Shown: in pieces, positions 16,303-25,865 of the stretch
How positions within the stretch are numbered: position 1 is the first letter of the stretch
Layout: the number at the start of each line of letters is the position of its first letter
From: Longispora albida DSM 44784
GTDB lineage: Bacteria; Actinomycetota; Actinomycetes; Mycobacteriales; Micromonosporaceae
Direction: 5' to 3'
Length of the DNA stretch: 64,000 nt
NCBI RefSeq assembly: GCF_000379825.1
Contig: NZ_KB903825.1
Location: forward strand, 356,584 to 420,583
The notes under the pieces: model-generated
The model's input: the letters and a program-made list of their open reading frames with translations, nothing else
Told to the model about the DNA's origin: nothing
Databases searched by the model: none
Made by a program: the position numbers and the translations under genes

Positions 16303-16890
16303 ATGAGCAGCGCCGAGGTGGGCGAGAGCGAGGTGGCGGCGGAGATCGCGGCTGCTGTCCTGAGCCGCGAGCCGGTCAACGGGATCCGGCTCGTCGGCGT
16401 CGACGGGCCGAGCGGGTCGGGCAAGAGCTACCTGGCGGCCCGGCTGGCCACGGCACTCGGGGCACCCATCATCGAGATCGACGACTTCGTGTCCTGGGAC
16501 TGTTTCAGCGGGTGGTGGCCCCGGTTCGAGGCCCAGGTACTGGAGCCGCTGCTCGCCGGGCGCGAGGCGCGGTACCAGGCCAGGGACTGGCAGGACTGGT
16601 ACGGGTCGTCCCTCGGCGACTGGAAGACGCAGCCCTGGAGCCCGGTGATCGTCCTCGAAGGAGTGACCTGCACCCGGCAGGCCACCGCCGGACGGCTCGC
16701 CTGCTCGGTGTGGGTCGAGGCACCGGCGGACATGCGCCTCGCACGCGGCCTCGCCCGGAACTCGACGCACGAGGGCAAGGAAGAACTGTGGAAACGGTGG
16801 ATGAAGGAGGAAGCGGAGTTCTTCACAGCCGACGGCACCCGGGAGCGGGCTGACTTCGTGGTGGACACGACGCGGCACGGGGTGGGGTAA
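16303..16890 (+). CDS. Uridine-kinase-like P-loop NTPase
   Basis: This 195-residue protein has Walker A GPSGSGKS at about residues 35-42, an acidic IIEIDDFVSWD following strand 2 as in nucleoside kinases, and VIVLEGVTCTR plus a lid-like region LARGLARNSTHEGKEELW. This is the pattern of the uridine kinase/(d)NMP kinase group, though short and with an unproven substrate. Start ATG 16303. It is convergent with the tricorn gene, with a hairpin-rich gap between. Confidence 0.75.
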   Translation: MSSAEVGESEVAAEIAAAVLSREPVNGIRLVGVDGPSGSGKSYLAARLATALGAPIIEIDDFVSWDCFSGWWPRFEAQVLEPLLAGREARYQARDWQDWYGSSLGDWKTQPWSPVIVLEGVTCTRQATAGRLACSVWVEAPADMRLARGLARNSTHEGKEELWKRWMKEEAEFFTADGTRERADFVVDTTRHGVG

Positions 16891-17103
16891 GGACTCTTGC
16901 GTTTCGTTGCTGGGGCGGTGAACCCGGCCGGGTGAAGCACTCTGGACGGCAAGCCGCACCGCGCCCTCTGCCGGGCACCGAACCCAGATCGGCAAGCCGG
17001 GGACGGCGAACCCGGCCGCGCGAAGAACCCTGGACGGGAAGGCAAACGCGGCTTCCCCTCCAGGGTTCTTCACGCGGCCGTCCAGCCACGACCTGGCGCG
17101 AGA
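16891..17103. repeat. Intergenic repeat region with long hairpin
   Basis: Two related segments begin GAACCCGGCCG at 16920 and about 17008, each continuing with GAAG and CTGGACGG, as an imperfect direct repeat. The second copy forms the left arm of a long inverted repeat (about 17014-17042 against 17051-17079, including GAAGAACCCTGGA). The hairpin lies between two convergent genes and can stop transcription from both sides. Confidence 0.6.
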
Positions 17104-20100
17104 TCAGATCCCGACGCGGGGCGGCAGGGCCGGCCGGCCCAGGTGTGGCCGTTCGACGAACTTCGGCTCGTGGGCCGGTGCCGCCGACAGGGCGTCCAGT
17201 GCCACCTCGATCGCCCGGTCCAGCTGCGGGTCCGCGCCGCGGGCGTAGTCCTCCGGCCGGATCTCGACCTCGATGTCCGGGTCGGTGCCGTAGTTCTCCA
17301 CCTGCCAGCCGACGTCGTCGAAGACCAGGGAGAACTCCGGCTGGGTGGTCACCGTCCCGTCCGCCAGCCCGTGGTTGACCGTGATGCCCACGACGCCGCC
17401 CCAGGTCCGGGTGCCGATCAGCGGGCCGAGCTTGTACATCTTGAACGCGTGGCTGAACATGTCGCCGTCCGAGCCGGCGTGCTCGTTCGTGATCGCGACC
17501 AGCGGGCCACGCGGCGACTCGTCCGGGTACGGGATCGGCGCCGACCAGCGTGGCACGTCGTAGCCGAGCCGCCGCCGGGAGAGCTTCTCCAGGAGCAGGC
17601 CCGAGACGTGCCCGCCGCCGTTGAACCGCACGTCGACGACCAGCCCCTCCCGGTCGAACTCGGCCAGGAAGCCCCGGTGGAACTCGGCGTACCCGTCCGG
17701 CCCCATGTCGGGGATGTGCAGGTAGCCGAGCCTGCCGCCGGACCGCTCGTGCACGGCTGCCCGGTTCGCCTCGACCCAGTCCCGGTACCGTGCGGGCAGC
17801 TCGTCGCCGGTGGCCTTCACGCTCACCACGCGCTGCTCGCCGCCGCCGGCCGGGCGGACGGTCAGCTCGACCTCGCTGCCGGCCAGGTTCACCAGGCGTT
17901 CCGCCGGCGTCACCGCGCCTCCGACCGGCAGCCCGTTGATCGCGAGGACGGCGTCGCCGGGGGCGAGGTTCACGCCCGGCCGGTTCAGCGGGGACGTGGC
18001 GACCTCGTCCCACACGTCGCCGCCGAGGATCCGCTCGATCCGGTACTCACCGTCCACACAGGACCAGTCGGCCCCCAGGAAGCCCTGCGGGTGGTAGGGC
18101 CGGTCGGGGTACGCTCCGCCGATCTCGTAGGCGTGGGACGTGCCGAGCTCGCCCTGCATCTCGCCGATCAGGTCGGACAGCTCCGTGCGCGTGCTGATCC
18201 GGTCGACCAGCGGCGAGTAGCGCTCGTACACCTCCGGCCAGTCGATGCCGAGCATGTCCTCGGCCCAGAAGTGCTCGCGCTGGAGCCGCCACGCCTCACG
18301 GAACATCTGCCGCCACTCCGCGGCCGGGCGGACGGAGACCTTCACCCGGCCGAAGTCGATCCAGCCGCCCGCCCGGTCCGTGCCGTCCTCGTCGGAGGGC
18401 TTCTCGCCGGCCTTGACGACCCGGAGCCGCTCACCGGACTGGTACAGGAGGGTGGTGGCGCCGGCGCCGGCCGTCAGCCAGTTGATGCCGCTCGCGAGCT
18501 GCTCGGTCTTGCCGGTGGCGAAGTCGAAGGACTCCAGGATGCCGGTACCGGGTGCCTTGGTGTCGAACCAGCGGTGCCGGCGGCTGCCCTTCACCGGATG
18601 CGACAGCAGCAGCGCCTTGCCCTTGAGCCCGATGACGTCGGTGAACCGGGCCTCGTCGACCGGGAACGCGACGACCCGCCGCTCGATCCCCTCGAAGTCG
18701 ATGTCGTCGGACGGCTCGGTGCCGCCGTCGTCCTTCTTGTCCTCCAGCGGACGCGGCTGCTGGACGAACGGCGAGCCGACATCCCTGCGGAGCGCCACGG
18801 CGTACGGCTTGCAGCCCTGCGGGAAGCCCAGGTCGAACTGCATCTCGTCGTAGACGGGGTTGAACTCGCGCTGGCCGATGAAGTACAGGTACTGCCCGGC
18901 CGGGTCGAACGACGGCGAGAAGTCGCGCAGCACGGGCTTCGTGACGGCCCGGTGCACGCCCATGCCGGCCTCGTACACGTGGATCTCGGCGGTGTTGGCG
19001 CTGGCCGGGCGGCTGTACGCGAGCCATCGGCCACTCGCCGACCAGGTCAGGCCGGTGATCGCGCCGTGCTCGCTCTGGTCGGCCAGCTGCGGCCCCGCCG
19101 GGTCGTCGAGATCGGCCAGCCACAGCTCGTTGCGGTGGTTCGTGAGGGCGACGCGGGCGCCGGACGGGGACGGGACCACACTGGTGATCCGGCCGAGTTC
19201 GGTGGCGATCCGGGTGGACACGCCGTCCGGGTGCAGGACGACCAGCGCCTCCTGGTCGCTGTCGTCGCTCGCCGCAGCCACGAGCCGCTCGTTGTCGGCG
19301 AGGTAGGACAGCAGCCGGTACCGGACGCCCTCCGGCTCGCCGTGCTGGCGGACCGGCCCCTCCCAGTGGCCGAACGAGAACGCCTTGCCCCGGGTGGTGA
19401 TCGCCAGGCCCGAGCCGTCCGGCTTGAGCGAGGCGGTGTCGAGGTGAGCGGCCGCGTCGGCGAAGATGCGTACCCGCTGGGCGCGCGAGCTGCCGAGCTG
19501 GATGTCCACCTTGCGGCTCTCGCCGTCCTCCAGCAGGTAGATGTCGCCGCCGCTGTGGTACGTGAGGCGCCGGCCGTCGCCGGTCAGGTTCCGCGCGTAG
19601 TACTCGAAGTGGTCGGTGTGCCGCTGGACGTCCTCGCCCTCGGCCGTGCAGGAGTAGACGTTGCCCGTGCCCTCGTGGTCGGACACGAAGTGCAGCCGGT
19701 CGCCCAGCCAGACCGGCGAGGCGAGGTTGCCGGGCAGGCTCAGCAGCCGCCGGTCCTCCCGCCACAGGTCACCGGCCGTGCCGCCCCGGTACCGCTTCCA
19801 CATCTGGAGCTCGCCGGTGTTGCGGCCGAGCACGACGACGGGGCCGTAGGCGATGGTCCGCGCGTCCCCGTACGGGAGCGTCTCTGGCAGGCCGCCGTCC
19901 GGGGACACGGCGAAGAGGCGGTGGCGGCGGTGCGGGTGGCCTGCCGAGGACTGGTAGACGATCCGGCCGTCCGGGGTCCAGCCGGCCACTGTGCAGTGTG
20001 CGCTCTGGAAGGTCAGCCGGCGGGCCTCACCGCCCTCGGCAGGCATCACGTACACCTCGCGGGGCCCGTCGGCCGAGCCGGTGAAGGCCAGCTGTGTCCC

Positions 20101-20253
20101 GTCCGGGGACAGCCTCGGATGGCTGGCCTCGTCGACGCCCGCGGTCAGCCGGATGGCCCGGCCACCGGCGGCGGGGACCGTCCACAGGTCGTCCTCACAC
20201 GCGAAGAAAAGGGTGTCACCGTGCAGCGTCGGATAACGCAGGTACCCAGTCAT
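17104..20253 (-). CDS. Tricorn protease homologue (S41 family)
   Basis: This 1,049-residue protein starts MTGYLRYPTLHGDTLFFACE at ATG 20253. N-terminal beta-propellers carry repeated SPDG/ADG-type blades (for example SHPRLSPDGTQLAFTGS), followed by a C1 domain, a PDZ domain (about 740-830, NLAPGDAVLAINGLPVGG) and the C2 catalytic part. The catalytic His is in GTSHAYEI (about 706) and the nucleophile Ser in HAGSDGDMFS (about 927). Tricorn processes proteasome-released peptides in the cytosol together with aminopeptidase factors. It is a single gene, full length for the family. Confidence 0.95.
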   Translation of the reverse strand: MTGYLRYPTLHGDTLFFACEDDLWTVPAAGGRAIRLTAGVDEASHPRLSPDGTQLAFTGSADGPREVYVMPAEGGEARRLTFQSAHCTVAGWTPDGRIVYQSSAGHPHRRHRLFAVSPDGGLPETLPYGDARTIAYGPVVVLGRNTGELQMWKRYRGGTAGDLWREDRRLLSLPGNLASPVWLGDRLHFVSDHEGTGNVYSCTAEGEDVQRHTDHFEYYARNLTGDGRRLTYHSGGDIYLLEDGESRKVDIQLGSSRAQRVRIFADAAAHLDTASLKPDGSGLAITTRGKAFSFGHWEGPVRQHGEPEGVRYRLLSYLADNERLVAAASDDSDQEALVVLHPDGVSTRIATELGRITSVVPSPSGARVALTNHRNELWLADLDDPAGPQLADQSEHGAITGLTWSASGRWLAYSRPASANTAEIHVYEAGMGVHRAVTKPVLRDFSPSFDPAGQYLYFIGQREFNPVYDEMQFDLGFPQGCKPYAVALRRDVGSPFVQQPRPLEDKKDDGGTEPSDDIDFEGIERRVVAFPVDEARFTDVIGLKGKALLLSHPVKGSRRHRWFDTKAPGTGILESFDFATGKTEQLASGINWLTAGAGATTLLYQSGERLRVVKAGEKPSDEDGTDRAGGWIDFGRVKVSVRPAAEWRQMFREAWRLQREHFWAEDMLGIDWPEVYERYSPLVDRISTRTELSDLIGEMQGELGTSHAYEIGGAYPDRPYHPQGFLGADWSCVDGEYRIERILGGDVWDEVATSPLNRPGVNLAPGDAVLAINGLPVGGAVTPAERLVNLAGSEVELTVRPAGGGEQRVVSVKATGDELPARYRDWVEANRAAVHERSGGRLGYLHIPDMGPDGYAEFHRGFLAEFDREGLVVDVRFNGGGHVSGLLLEKLSRRRLGYDVPRWSAPIPYPDESPRGPLVAITNEHAGSDGDMFSHAFKMYKLGPLIGTRTWGGVVGITVNHGLADGTVTTQPEFSLVFDDVGWQVENYGTDPDIEVEIRPEDYARGADPQLDRAIEVALDALSAAPAHEPKFVERPHLGRPALPPRVGI

Positions 20254-20330
20254 GGAGGCGAATGTACCCGCCGGACCCTGCAAAATTCAGTCCCTTAAAC
20301 CGGTGGGGCGGGTCGGCCGGTCAAGGCCGG

Positions 20331-21050
20331 TCAGGAGGCGAGCGCCTCGTCCACACCGGTCTCCCGCCGGCCCAGGAAGGCCGGCTGCGCGCCGGTCACC
20401 ACCTCGAACATGGCCTTCACGCAGGCGACCTTGTCCCGCGCCGCCCCGGTGTACCAGGGCTTCGGCCACTTCTTCATCGTCTCGTCCCCGACACCGACCG
20501 CGTCGATCCCTGCCTCGCGGCACAGCGCGACCGCCCGGTCGATGTGGAAGCCCTGCGTCACCACGGTCGCCGACTTCACCCCGAACACCTTCACGGCCCG
20601 GACGCACGACTGCCGGGTGTCGAAGCCGGCGTGGTCCTTGACGACCTTCTTCTCCGGTACGCCGCGGTGGACGAGCCAGTCGCGCATCGGGTCGACCTCG
20701 TTGTACTCCGGCTGGCCGTCGTCCCCGGACACCAGGATGGCCCGGACCTTGCCCGCCTCGTACAGCTGCCGGGCCAGCTCCAGCCGGGCGGCGAGGAAGT
20801 CCGAGGGCTGCCCGTCCGGGTTGACCTGCGCGCCGAGCACCAGGGCCACGGGCCGCTCCGGTACCCCGGCGACGGTGTAGACGTGCCCGCTGGCCGCGAC
20901 GGTCACCCAGGTCACCGCGGTGGCGAGCAGGACGGCCGGCACTGCGGCGAGCGCGAGCAGTGTCAGCACGACGCGCTTCCGGCTGACGTTCCTGATCGCG
21001 CCGAGCCGTCGCCTGAGCGCTGACCTGAGAGGAGACATGGCAGCCAGCAT
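20331..21050 (-). CDS. YdcF/SanA-like (DUF218) membrane-anchored protein
   Basis: This 239-residue protein has one N-terminal membrane segment (VVLTLLALAAVPAVLLATAV) after a basic stretch and a DUF218 fold with VALVLGAQVNPDGQPSDFLA, ILVSGDDG, DPMRDWLVHRGVP and VVTQGFHIDRAVALCREAG. It closely follows the SanA pattern, a protein linked to envelope integrity and vancomycin exclusion in E. coli. The activity is unproven. ATG 21050 is used; ATG 21038 is an in-frame alternative. Confidence 0.85.
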   Translation of the reverse strand: MLAAMSPLRSALRRRLGAIRNVSRKRVVLTLLALAAVPAVLLATAVTWVTVAASGHVYTVAGVPERPVALVLGAQVNPDGQPSDFLAARLELARQLYEAGKVRAILVSGDDGQPEYNEVDPMRDWLVHRGVPEKKVVKDHAGFDTRQSCVRAVKVFGVKSATVVTQGFHIDRAVALCREAGIDAVGVGDETMKKWPKPWYTGAARDKVACVKAMFEVVTGAQPAFLGRRETGVDEALAS

Positions 21051-21125
21051 GCCTGAGCCGGGCGGGGAGCTGCCACTACCGGTCAGCCGGTCCAGCTGGC
21101 ACCCTGAGGTACAAAATCAAAGAAA

Positions 21126-21151
21126 CCGCCCCAGGTCGAAACCTGGGGCGG
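21126..21151 (-). terminator. Rho-independent terminator of the mshC operon
   Basis: A perfect 11-bp stem CCGCCCCAGGT/ACCTGGGGCGG with a 4-base loop is followed, on the minus strand, by TTTCTTTGATTTT. It begins 25 bp after the mshC stop. Confidence 0.9.
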
Positions 21152-21175
21152 CGTCTTCGGCGATGAGTGCAACGG

Positions 21176-22402
21176 TTAGAGCTTGACGCCCAGCAGTGCG
21201 TCGACAGCGGCCGCGACCAGGGCGGGAGCGCTCTCGTCCGTGCCGTCGGCCTCGGCCCACGCGTCGACGGCCGCCAAAGCGCCCGTCGTGTCGAGGTCGC
21301 TGGTCAGCAGCTCGCGCAGGGCCTGGACCAGCGGCTCAGCCGGGGCACCCGAACGGCGCGCGACAGCCGAACGCCAGCGGTCGAGCCGGTCCTCGCCGGC
21401 CTTGCCCACCGTGTCCGTCCACTGACGATCCGTGCGGTAGTGGTCGGCGAGCAGGGCCAGCCGGATGGCCATCGGGTCCACGCCGATGCCGCGCAGCTTC
21501 GAGACGAAGACCAGGTTGCCCTTGCTCTTGCTCATCTTCTCGCCGTCGAGGCCGATCATGCCCGCGTGCGTGTAGTGCGTGGCGAACGGGTGCGTGCCGG
21601 TCAGGCACTCGGCGTGCGCTGCGGACATCTCGTGGTGCGGGAAGAGCAGGTCGTTGCCGCCGCCCTGCACGTCGATCCGGTCGCCGAGCAGGCTCAGCGC
21701 GATCACGGCACACTCGATGTGCCAGCCCGGGCGGCCGTCGCCGAGCGACCTGCCGTCCCACGAGGGCTCGCCGGCCCGGACGCCCCGCCACAGCAGCGGG
21801 TCGAGGGCGTCACGCTTGCCAGCCCGCTCCGGGTCGCCGCCGCGCTCGGCGAAGAACCCGAGCATGGCCGCCCGGTCCAGCCTGGACTCGTAGCCGAAGG
21901 CCGGGGCGGCTGTCACGTCGAAGTAGACGTCGCCGGTGCCGTCCTCCAGCCGGTACGCCGCGCCGCTGGCCACCAGCCGCTCGATCTCGGTGACGATCGC
22001 CGGGATGGACTCGACGGCGCCGACATAGTGGTCGGGCGGCAGGATGCGCAGCGCCTCCATGTCCTCCCGGAACAGCGCGGTCTCCAGCATGCCGAGCACG
22101 ATCCAGTCCTGCCCGTCGCGCGTGGCGCGCTCCAGCAGCGGGTCGTCGATGTCGGTCACGTTCGACACGTAGTTCACGTCGTGCCCCGCGTCCCGCCACA
22201 GCCGGTTGATCAGGTCAAACGTGATCATGGTGGCGGCGTGGCCGAGGTGCGCGGCGTCGTAGGGGGTGATCCCGCAGACGTACATCTTCGCCGCGCCCGA
22301 CGGCTCCGTCGGCCGCACCTGGCCACTGGACGAGTCGAACAGGGAGAGCTTCAGGCCCTTTCCGGGCAGTGTGGGCAGCTCAGGTGCCAGCCAGGAGTCC
22401 AT
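21176..22402 (-). CDS. mshC: L-cysteine:1D-myo-inositol 2-amino-2-deoxy-alpha-D-glucopyranoside ligase
   Basis: This 408-residue enzyme joins cysteine to glucosaminyl-inositol in mycothiol synthesis, using ATP. It is a class I cysteinyl-tRNA-synthetase relative with [14 protein letters not shown] (zinc Cys plus the HIGH-like motif), HIECAVIA, a second zinc region and KMSKSKGN. The opening [13 protein letters not shown] and the short C-terminal part distinguish MshC from CysS. Its place after the SCO1664-like, DUF3090 and phosphomutase genes is the standard actinobacterial order. Mycothiol may also serve as reductant for the ArsC near the right end, which is inference. Confidence 0.95.
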   Translation of the reverse strand: MDSWLAPELPTLPGKGLKLSLFDSSSGQVRPTEPSGAAKMYVCGITPYDAAHLGHAATMITFDLINRLWRDAGHDVNYVSNVTDIDDPLLERATRDGQDWIVLGMLETALFREDMEALRILPPDHYVGAVESIPAIVTEIERLVASGAAYRLEDGTGDVYFDVTAAPAFGYESRLDRAAMLGFFAERGGDPERAGKRDALDPLLWRGVRAGEPSWDGRSLGDGRPGWHIECAVIALSLLGDRIDVQGGGNDLLFPHHEMSAAHAECLTGTHPFATHYTHAGMIGLDGEKMSKSKGNLVFVSKLRGIGVDPMAIRLALLADHYRTDRQWTDTVGKAGEDRLDRWRSAVARRSGAPAEPLVQALRELLTSDLDTTGALAAVDAWAEADGTDESAPALVAAAVDALLGVKL

Positions 22403-22503
22403 CCCGCCAGCCTATCCAGCCCGTCTCCGCCACGAACCGTCGGGAAAATCACAAGAGCGAAGGGAATTCATCTCGTACCGGCGGGAGCGGCCGGCCAGTG
22501 TGT

Positions 22504-23283
22504 TCAGAGCGCCGGCCACGGGAGCGGGGGCCACTCTTCTGACGGCAGCGGATAGCGCCCTGAGGCCAGCAGGCGTTCCACCCGGGACGCCGCGGCCTGG
22601 ACCTCGGCCGGGGTCAGGTGCCGGGCCAGTTCCGTGCCGAGGTCACCGGTCAGGCCGGTCCGCAGCAGCTGGAGGACGCCGGTGACCTCCCCGGGGAGTT
22701 CCTGGCCAGCCCAGCCCCACAGCACCGTGCGGAGCTTGTCCTCGGCGTGGAAGCAGATCCCGTGGTCGATGCCGTAGACATGGCCGCCTGCCGCCCGGAG
22801 CAGGTGCCCGCCCTTGCGGTCCGCGTTGTTGATCACGGCGTCGTACGCGGCGAGCTTGGCCAGGCCCGGCTCGTCAGCGTGCCCGAGCACCCCGCCCCGC
22901 GCCGAGGCGATCGGGTGCCACCCGGCGGGCAGCTCCGGCACGAAGTCGACCAGCGGCGGAGCGACCTCCTCGATCCACAGCTGGCAGGAACCGGGGCCGA
23001 ACGGGCCGTCGCGCAGCACGGTCGGCGGCACGCACTCCCAGCCGGTGGCCTCGCTGACCAGGTACGCGGCGACCTCGCGGCCCGCCAGCGTGCCGTCGGG
23101 GAAGTCCCACAGCGGGCGCTCCCCCGCCACCGGCTTGTACACGCACCGTGCCGTCTCGCCGTCCAGCGTGATGTAGGCGCGCAGGGTGGCGTTGGAGGCG
23201 TCGGTGAGCCGGCCCTCGAGTTCGAGGTCGCCGTGCCGGAGCAGTTCCAGCGGGTCGACGGCGGCGTCCTTGGCTGCGTCCAT
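22504..23283 (-). CDS. SCO1664 family protein (TIGR03843, PI3/4-kinase-like)
   Basis: This 259-residue protein starts MDAAKDAAVDPLELLRHGDL at ATG 23283, 11 bp after the DUF3090 stop; a longer frame overlaps that gene. The motifs CVYKPVAGERPLWDFPDGTL, AAYDAVINNADRKGGHLL and YGIDHGICFH resemble kinase-like catalytic and metal loops (D-x-x-x-N-N-A-D). The family is universal in mycothiol-making actinobacteria near mshC; its substrate is unknown. Confidence 0.9.
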   Translation of the reverse strand: MDAAKDAAVDPLELLRHGDLELEGRLTDASNATLRAYITLDGETARCVYKPVAGERPLWDFPDGTLAGREVAAYLVSEATGWECVPPTVLRDGPFGPGSCQLWIEEVAPPLVDFVPELPAGWHPIASARGGVLGHADEPGLAKLAAYDAVINNADRKGGHLLRAAGGHVYGIDHGICFHAEDKLRTVLWGWAGQELPGEVTGVLQLLRTGLTGDLGTELARHLTPAEVQAAASRVERLLASGRYPLPSEEWPPLPWPAL

Positions 23284-23294
23284 GAGCGCGCCGG

Positions 23295-23846
23295 TCAGGT
23301 CTGCCGGTGGTAGCCGTTGTGCCGGGGGCACAGGTGGCCGGACGGGTCCAGCGGCTGGCCGCACAGCGGGCACGGCGGGCGCCCGGCGGCGACGACCCGG
23401 CGGGCCCGGTCGATGAAGCCGCGGGTCGCCACCGGGCTGATCCGGACCCGGAGCCGGTCGAGGCCAGGGCCGGGCTCTGCGCCCTGCTCGCCCTCGGTCT
23501 CCTGCTCGCCGGCCTCCACGGCCTCGATCACCACGGTGGTGGTGTCGGAGTCCCAGGCCAGGCCCAGTGTCCCGACCCGGAACTCCTCGTCGACCGGGGT
23601 GTCCAGCGGCCCGTTGTCGGCGGGCGGGACACCCGGCAGGTCCAGGCCGAACCTGGCGTGTACCTCGTCGAGCAGCTCGTCGAGCTTGTCGGCCAGCAGC
23701 GAGACCTGCACCTTCTCCAGCGCGACGCTGACCAGCCTGCCGCCGCCGCGCGCCTGGAGGTAGAAGGTGCGGTCACCGGGCGGGCCGACCGTACCGGCCA
23801 CGAACCGCTCCGGCGGCTCGAACGAGTAAACGTTCATCATCGGCAT
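23295..23846 (-). CDS. DUF3090 family protein (SCO1665-like)
   Basis: This protein has about 183 residues. ATG at 23846, 23840 and 23837 are all possible starts; GAGGGG spacing slightly favours 23840. The segment FEPPERFVAGTVGPPGDRTF is the family signature. The C-terminus has a zinc-ribbon-like CPLCGQPLDPSGHLCPRHNG. Function is unknown. It lies in the phosphomutase - DUF3090 - SCO1664 - mshC operon. Confidence 0.9.
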   Translation of the reverse strand: MPMMNVYSFEPPERFVAGTVGPPGDRTFYLQARGGGRLVSVALEKVQVSLLADKLDELLDEVHARFGLDLPGVPPADNGPLDTPVDEEFRVGTLGLAWDSDTTTVVIEAVEAGEQETEGEQGAEPGPGLDRLRVRISPVATRGFIDRARRVVAAGRPPCPLCGQPLDPSGHLCPRHNGYHRQT

Positions 23847-23892
23847 CGCCCCTCGGTGAACAGCACCATCACAGCCTAGCCCCGGCGGCCGT

Positions 23893-24573
23893 TCAGGCCC
23901 CGGCCCCGCCACCGACCACGGCGTCGGACGCCGTGGCCTCGGTACCCTTCGGCACGAGCCCGGCCAGGTCCCCGCCGACGTCGTTCAGCCGGAGCAGGAA
24001 CGGCCTGGTCTCGGTGTAGCGGATCACGGTCAGCGACGCCGGGTCCACGACGATCCGCTGGAACTGGTCGAGGTGCAGCCCGAGCGCGTCAGCCGTCACC
24101 GCTTTGATCACGTCGGCGTGACTGCACGCCACCCACAGCGCGTCGGGCCCGTGCTCCGCGCTGATCCGCGTGTCCCAGTCGCGGATGGCCGCCACGCCAC
24201 GGGCTGCCATCGCCGCCATCGCCTCCCCGCCAGGGAAGACCGCCGCGGACGGGTGCCGCTGCACGACCCTCCACAGTGGCTCGGAGTTCAGCTCGGAGAT
24301 GAGCCTGCCGGTCCAGTCGCCGTACCCGGCCTCGGCCAGCCTCCCGTCCAGCGAAGGCTTCTCCCCCGGCGCGCAGATCGCCTGGGCCGTCTGGCGGCAG
24401 CGCTCGACCGGGCTGCTGACCACGGCCGCGAGCGGCAGGGCCTTCAGCCGGGCCGCGACGTCGGCCGCCTGGCGCTCGCCGGTCTCGTCGAGCGGCACGG
24501 GGAGATCACCAGCGAGGATCCCAGCGCTGTTGGCGGTGCTCCGGCCGTGCCGGAGCAGCAGTACGGTGGCCAC
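23893..24573 (-). CDS. Histidine-phosphatase-fold phosphomutase-like protein (MSMEG_4193 family)
   Basis: This 226-residue protein has the phosphohistidine motif LLLRHGRST at residues 5-13, the second arginine in SSPVERCRQT, the acid in LAEAGYGDWTG and the second histidine in VACSHADVIKAV. This is the MSMEG_4193/TIGR03848 group of actinobacterial histidine phosphatases. The substrate is unknown. It is 46 bp upstream of the DUF3090 gene and 49 bp downstream of uppP. Confidence 0.9.
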   Translation of the reverse strand: MATVLLLRHGRSTANSAGILAGDLPVPLDETGERQAADVAARLKALPLAAVVSSPVERCRQTAQAICAPGEKPSLDGRLAEAGYGDWTGRLISELNSEPLWRVVQRHPSAAVFPGGEAMAAMAARGVAAIRDWDTRISAEHGPDALWVACSHADVIKAVTADALGLHLDQFQRIVVDPASLTVIRYTETRPFLLRLNDVGGDLAGLVPKGTEATASDAVVGGGAGA

Positions 24574-24622
24574 GGAGAGTCATTCTCCCAGACGGCTGCC
24601 GGTGTACCCGATCAGGCCGGGC

Positions 24623-25447
24623 TCACGTGGCGGTGATCGTGCCGGCGATCAGCAGGCCGATGACGCCGAGGCCGAGGAACAGCCGGTACGTGACGAAGGT
24701 GTTCATCGAGTGCTTGGCGACGAACTTGAGCAGCCAGGCGATCGACACGTAGCCGACGATGAAGCTCGCGACCGTTCCGACCAGCACCGGCGGCCAGCCG
24801 ATCGAGCCGTCGAGCGCGTCGGGCAGCTCGTAGATCCCGGCGGCGGTCAGCGCGGGGATGCCGAGGAAGAACGACAGCCGGGTCGCGGTGACCCGGTCGA
24901 GGTCGCGGAGCAGGCCGGCGGTGATGGTCGCGCCGGAGCGGGACACGCCGGGCACGAGGGCCAGGCACTGCGCGAAGCCGATCACGAGCACGTCGGTCAG
25001 CGTCACGTCCTTCTCGCCGCGCTGCTGGGGCCCGACCCGCTCGGCGAACCACATCGCGAAGCTCCACACGATCAGCGAGCCGGCCACGAACCACAGCGAG
25101 CGCAGCGGCCCGACGATCAGCGGCTTGCCGAGCAGGCCGACGACGCCGATCGGGATCGAGCCCGCCACGACGTACCAGCCGAACCGCCAGTCGTAACCGC
25201 GCTGCTCCTTGTTGAACAGGCCACGGAGGATGCCGCCGCCGAACCGGATGATGTCGGCCCGGAAGTAGATGATGGCCGCGAGGATCGCGCCGATCTGGAT
25301 GACGGCGGTGAACGCGGTCACAGCCGGGTCGTCCACCTTCATCTTCATCAGCTTCTCGGCGATGGTGAGGTGCCCTGTGGACGACACCGGCAGGAACTCG
25401 GTGATTCCCTCGATGATTCCGAGGACTACTGCCTGCCAGATCTCCAC
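24623..25447 (-). CDS. uppP: Undecaprenyl-diphosphate phosphatase
   Basis: This 274-residue integral membrane enzyme (BacA/UppP type) removes a phosphate from undecaprenyl diphosphate so the lipid carrier can be reused in wall synthesis. Motifs are EGITEFLPVSSTGHL near the N-terminus and PGVSRSGATI in the second half, with about eight membrane helices. GTG 25447 is chosen because GGGAG lies 7 bp upstream. It is the first gene of the operon that ends with mshC. Confidence 0.95.
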   Translation of the reverse strand: MEIWQAVVLGIIEGITEFLPVSSTGHLTIAEKLMKMKVDDPAVTAFTAVIQIGAILAAIIYFRADIIRFGGGILRGLFNKEQRGYDWRFGWYVVAGSIPIGVVGLLGKPLIVGPLRSLWFVAGSLIVWSFAMWFAERVGPQQRGEKDVTLTDVLVIGFAQCLALVPGVSRSGATITAGLLRDLDRVTATRLSFFLGIPALTAAGIYELPDALDGSIGWPPVLVGTVASFIVGYVSIAWLLKFVAKHSMNTFVTYRLFLGLGVIGLLIAGTITAT

Positions 25448-25865
25448 AGTCACCGCTCCCGTTGCTCTCGCCCGAGTGTTTGACGGACAGCGTAGCCACC
25501 CCGCCCTGAGCCGGAGCTGAGAGGCACCGGGCGGCGCCGGGCGGGCACCGGACAGGTGACGGCGCGGGTCCACAGCGGACGGGCAGGACCGCAGCGCGCC
25601 CCATGATCAACTTGAACCGCTCGCCGGCTACCGGTGGAGCCCCAGCACGACCACCCCGCACGGCATCCAGGATGCGTTCGATCGCGGCCGGCCGGGTCTG
25701 GCTGGGCTGATTCCGGTTCGTGCCCGCCTGCCCGGTTGGCATCCAACCCTGGTTGTACTGGCCCTATGACCAGGGTTGGAACTCTTCCCGTAACCCGGGC
25801 CAGGCGGTGCCCAGGGGTGCTACTCGTTACGGAGTAGAACCGCACCCCTGACGCAAGGAACTGAC
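25448..25865. other. Intergenic region with inverted repeat upstream of aquaporin
   Basis: About 420 bp between the divergent uppP and aquaporin genes. A perfect inverted repeat CCAACCCTGGT (25743-25753) / ACCAGGGTTGG (25769-25779) with a 15-base spacer lies about 90 bp before the aquaporin start and could be an operator or a leader hairpin. A minus-strand frame from 25742 starts plausibly (MPTGQAGTNRNQPSQTRPAA) but soon loses coding character, so no gene is called. Confidence 0.5.

Noticed and set aside
17143-20298. A 1,051-codon plus-strand frame opposite tricorn
   Set aside because: Antisense shadow; the minus frame has full tricorn propeller, PDZ and S41 motifs.
25500-25742. A minus-strand gene starting MPTGQAGTNRNQ
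   Set aside because: Plausible first 40 codons, but no ribosome binding site and the frame degrades into the uppP leader.
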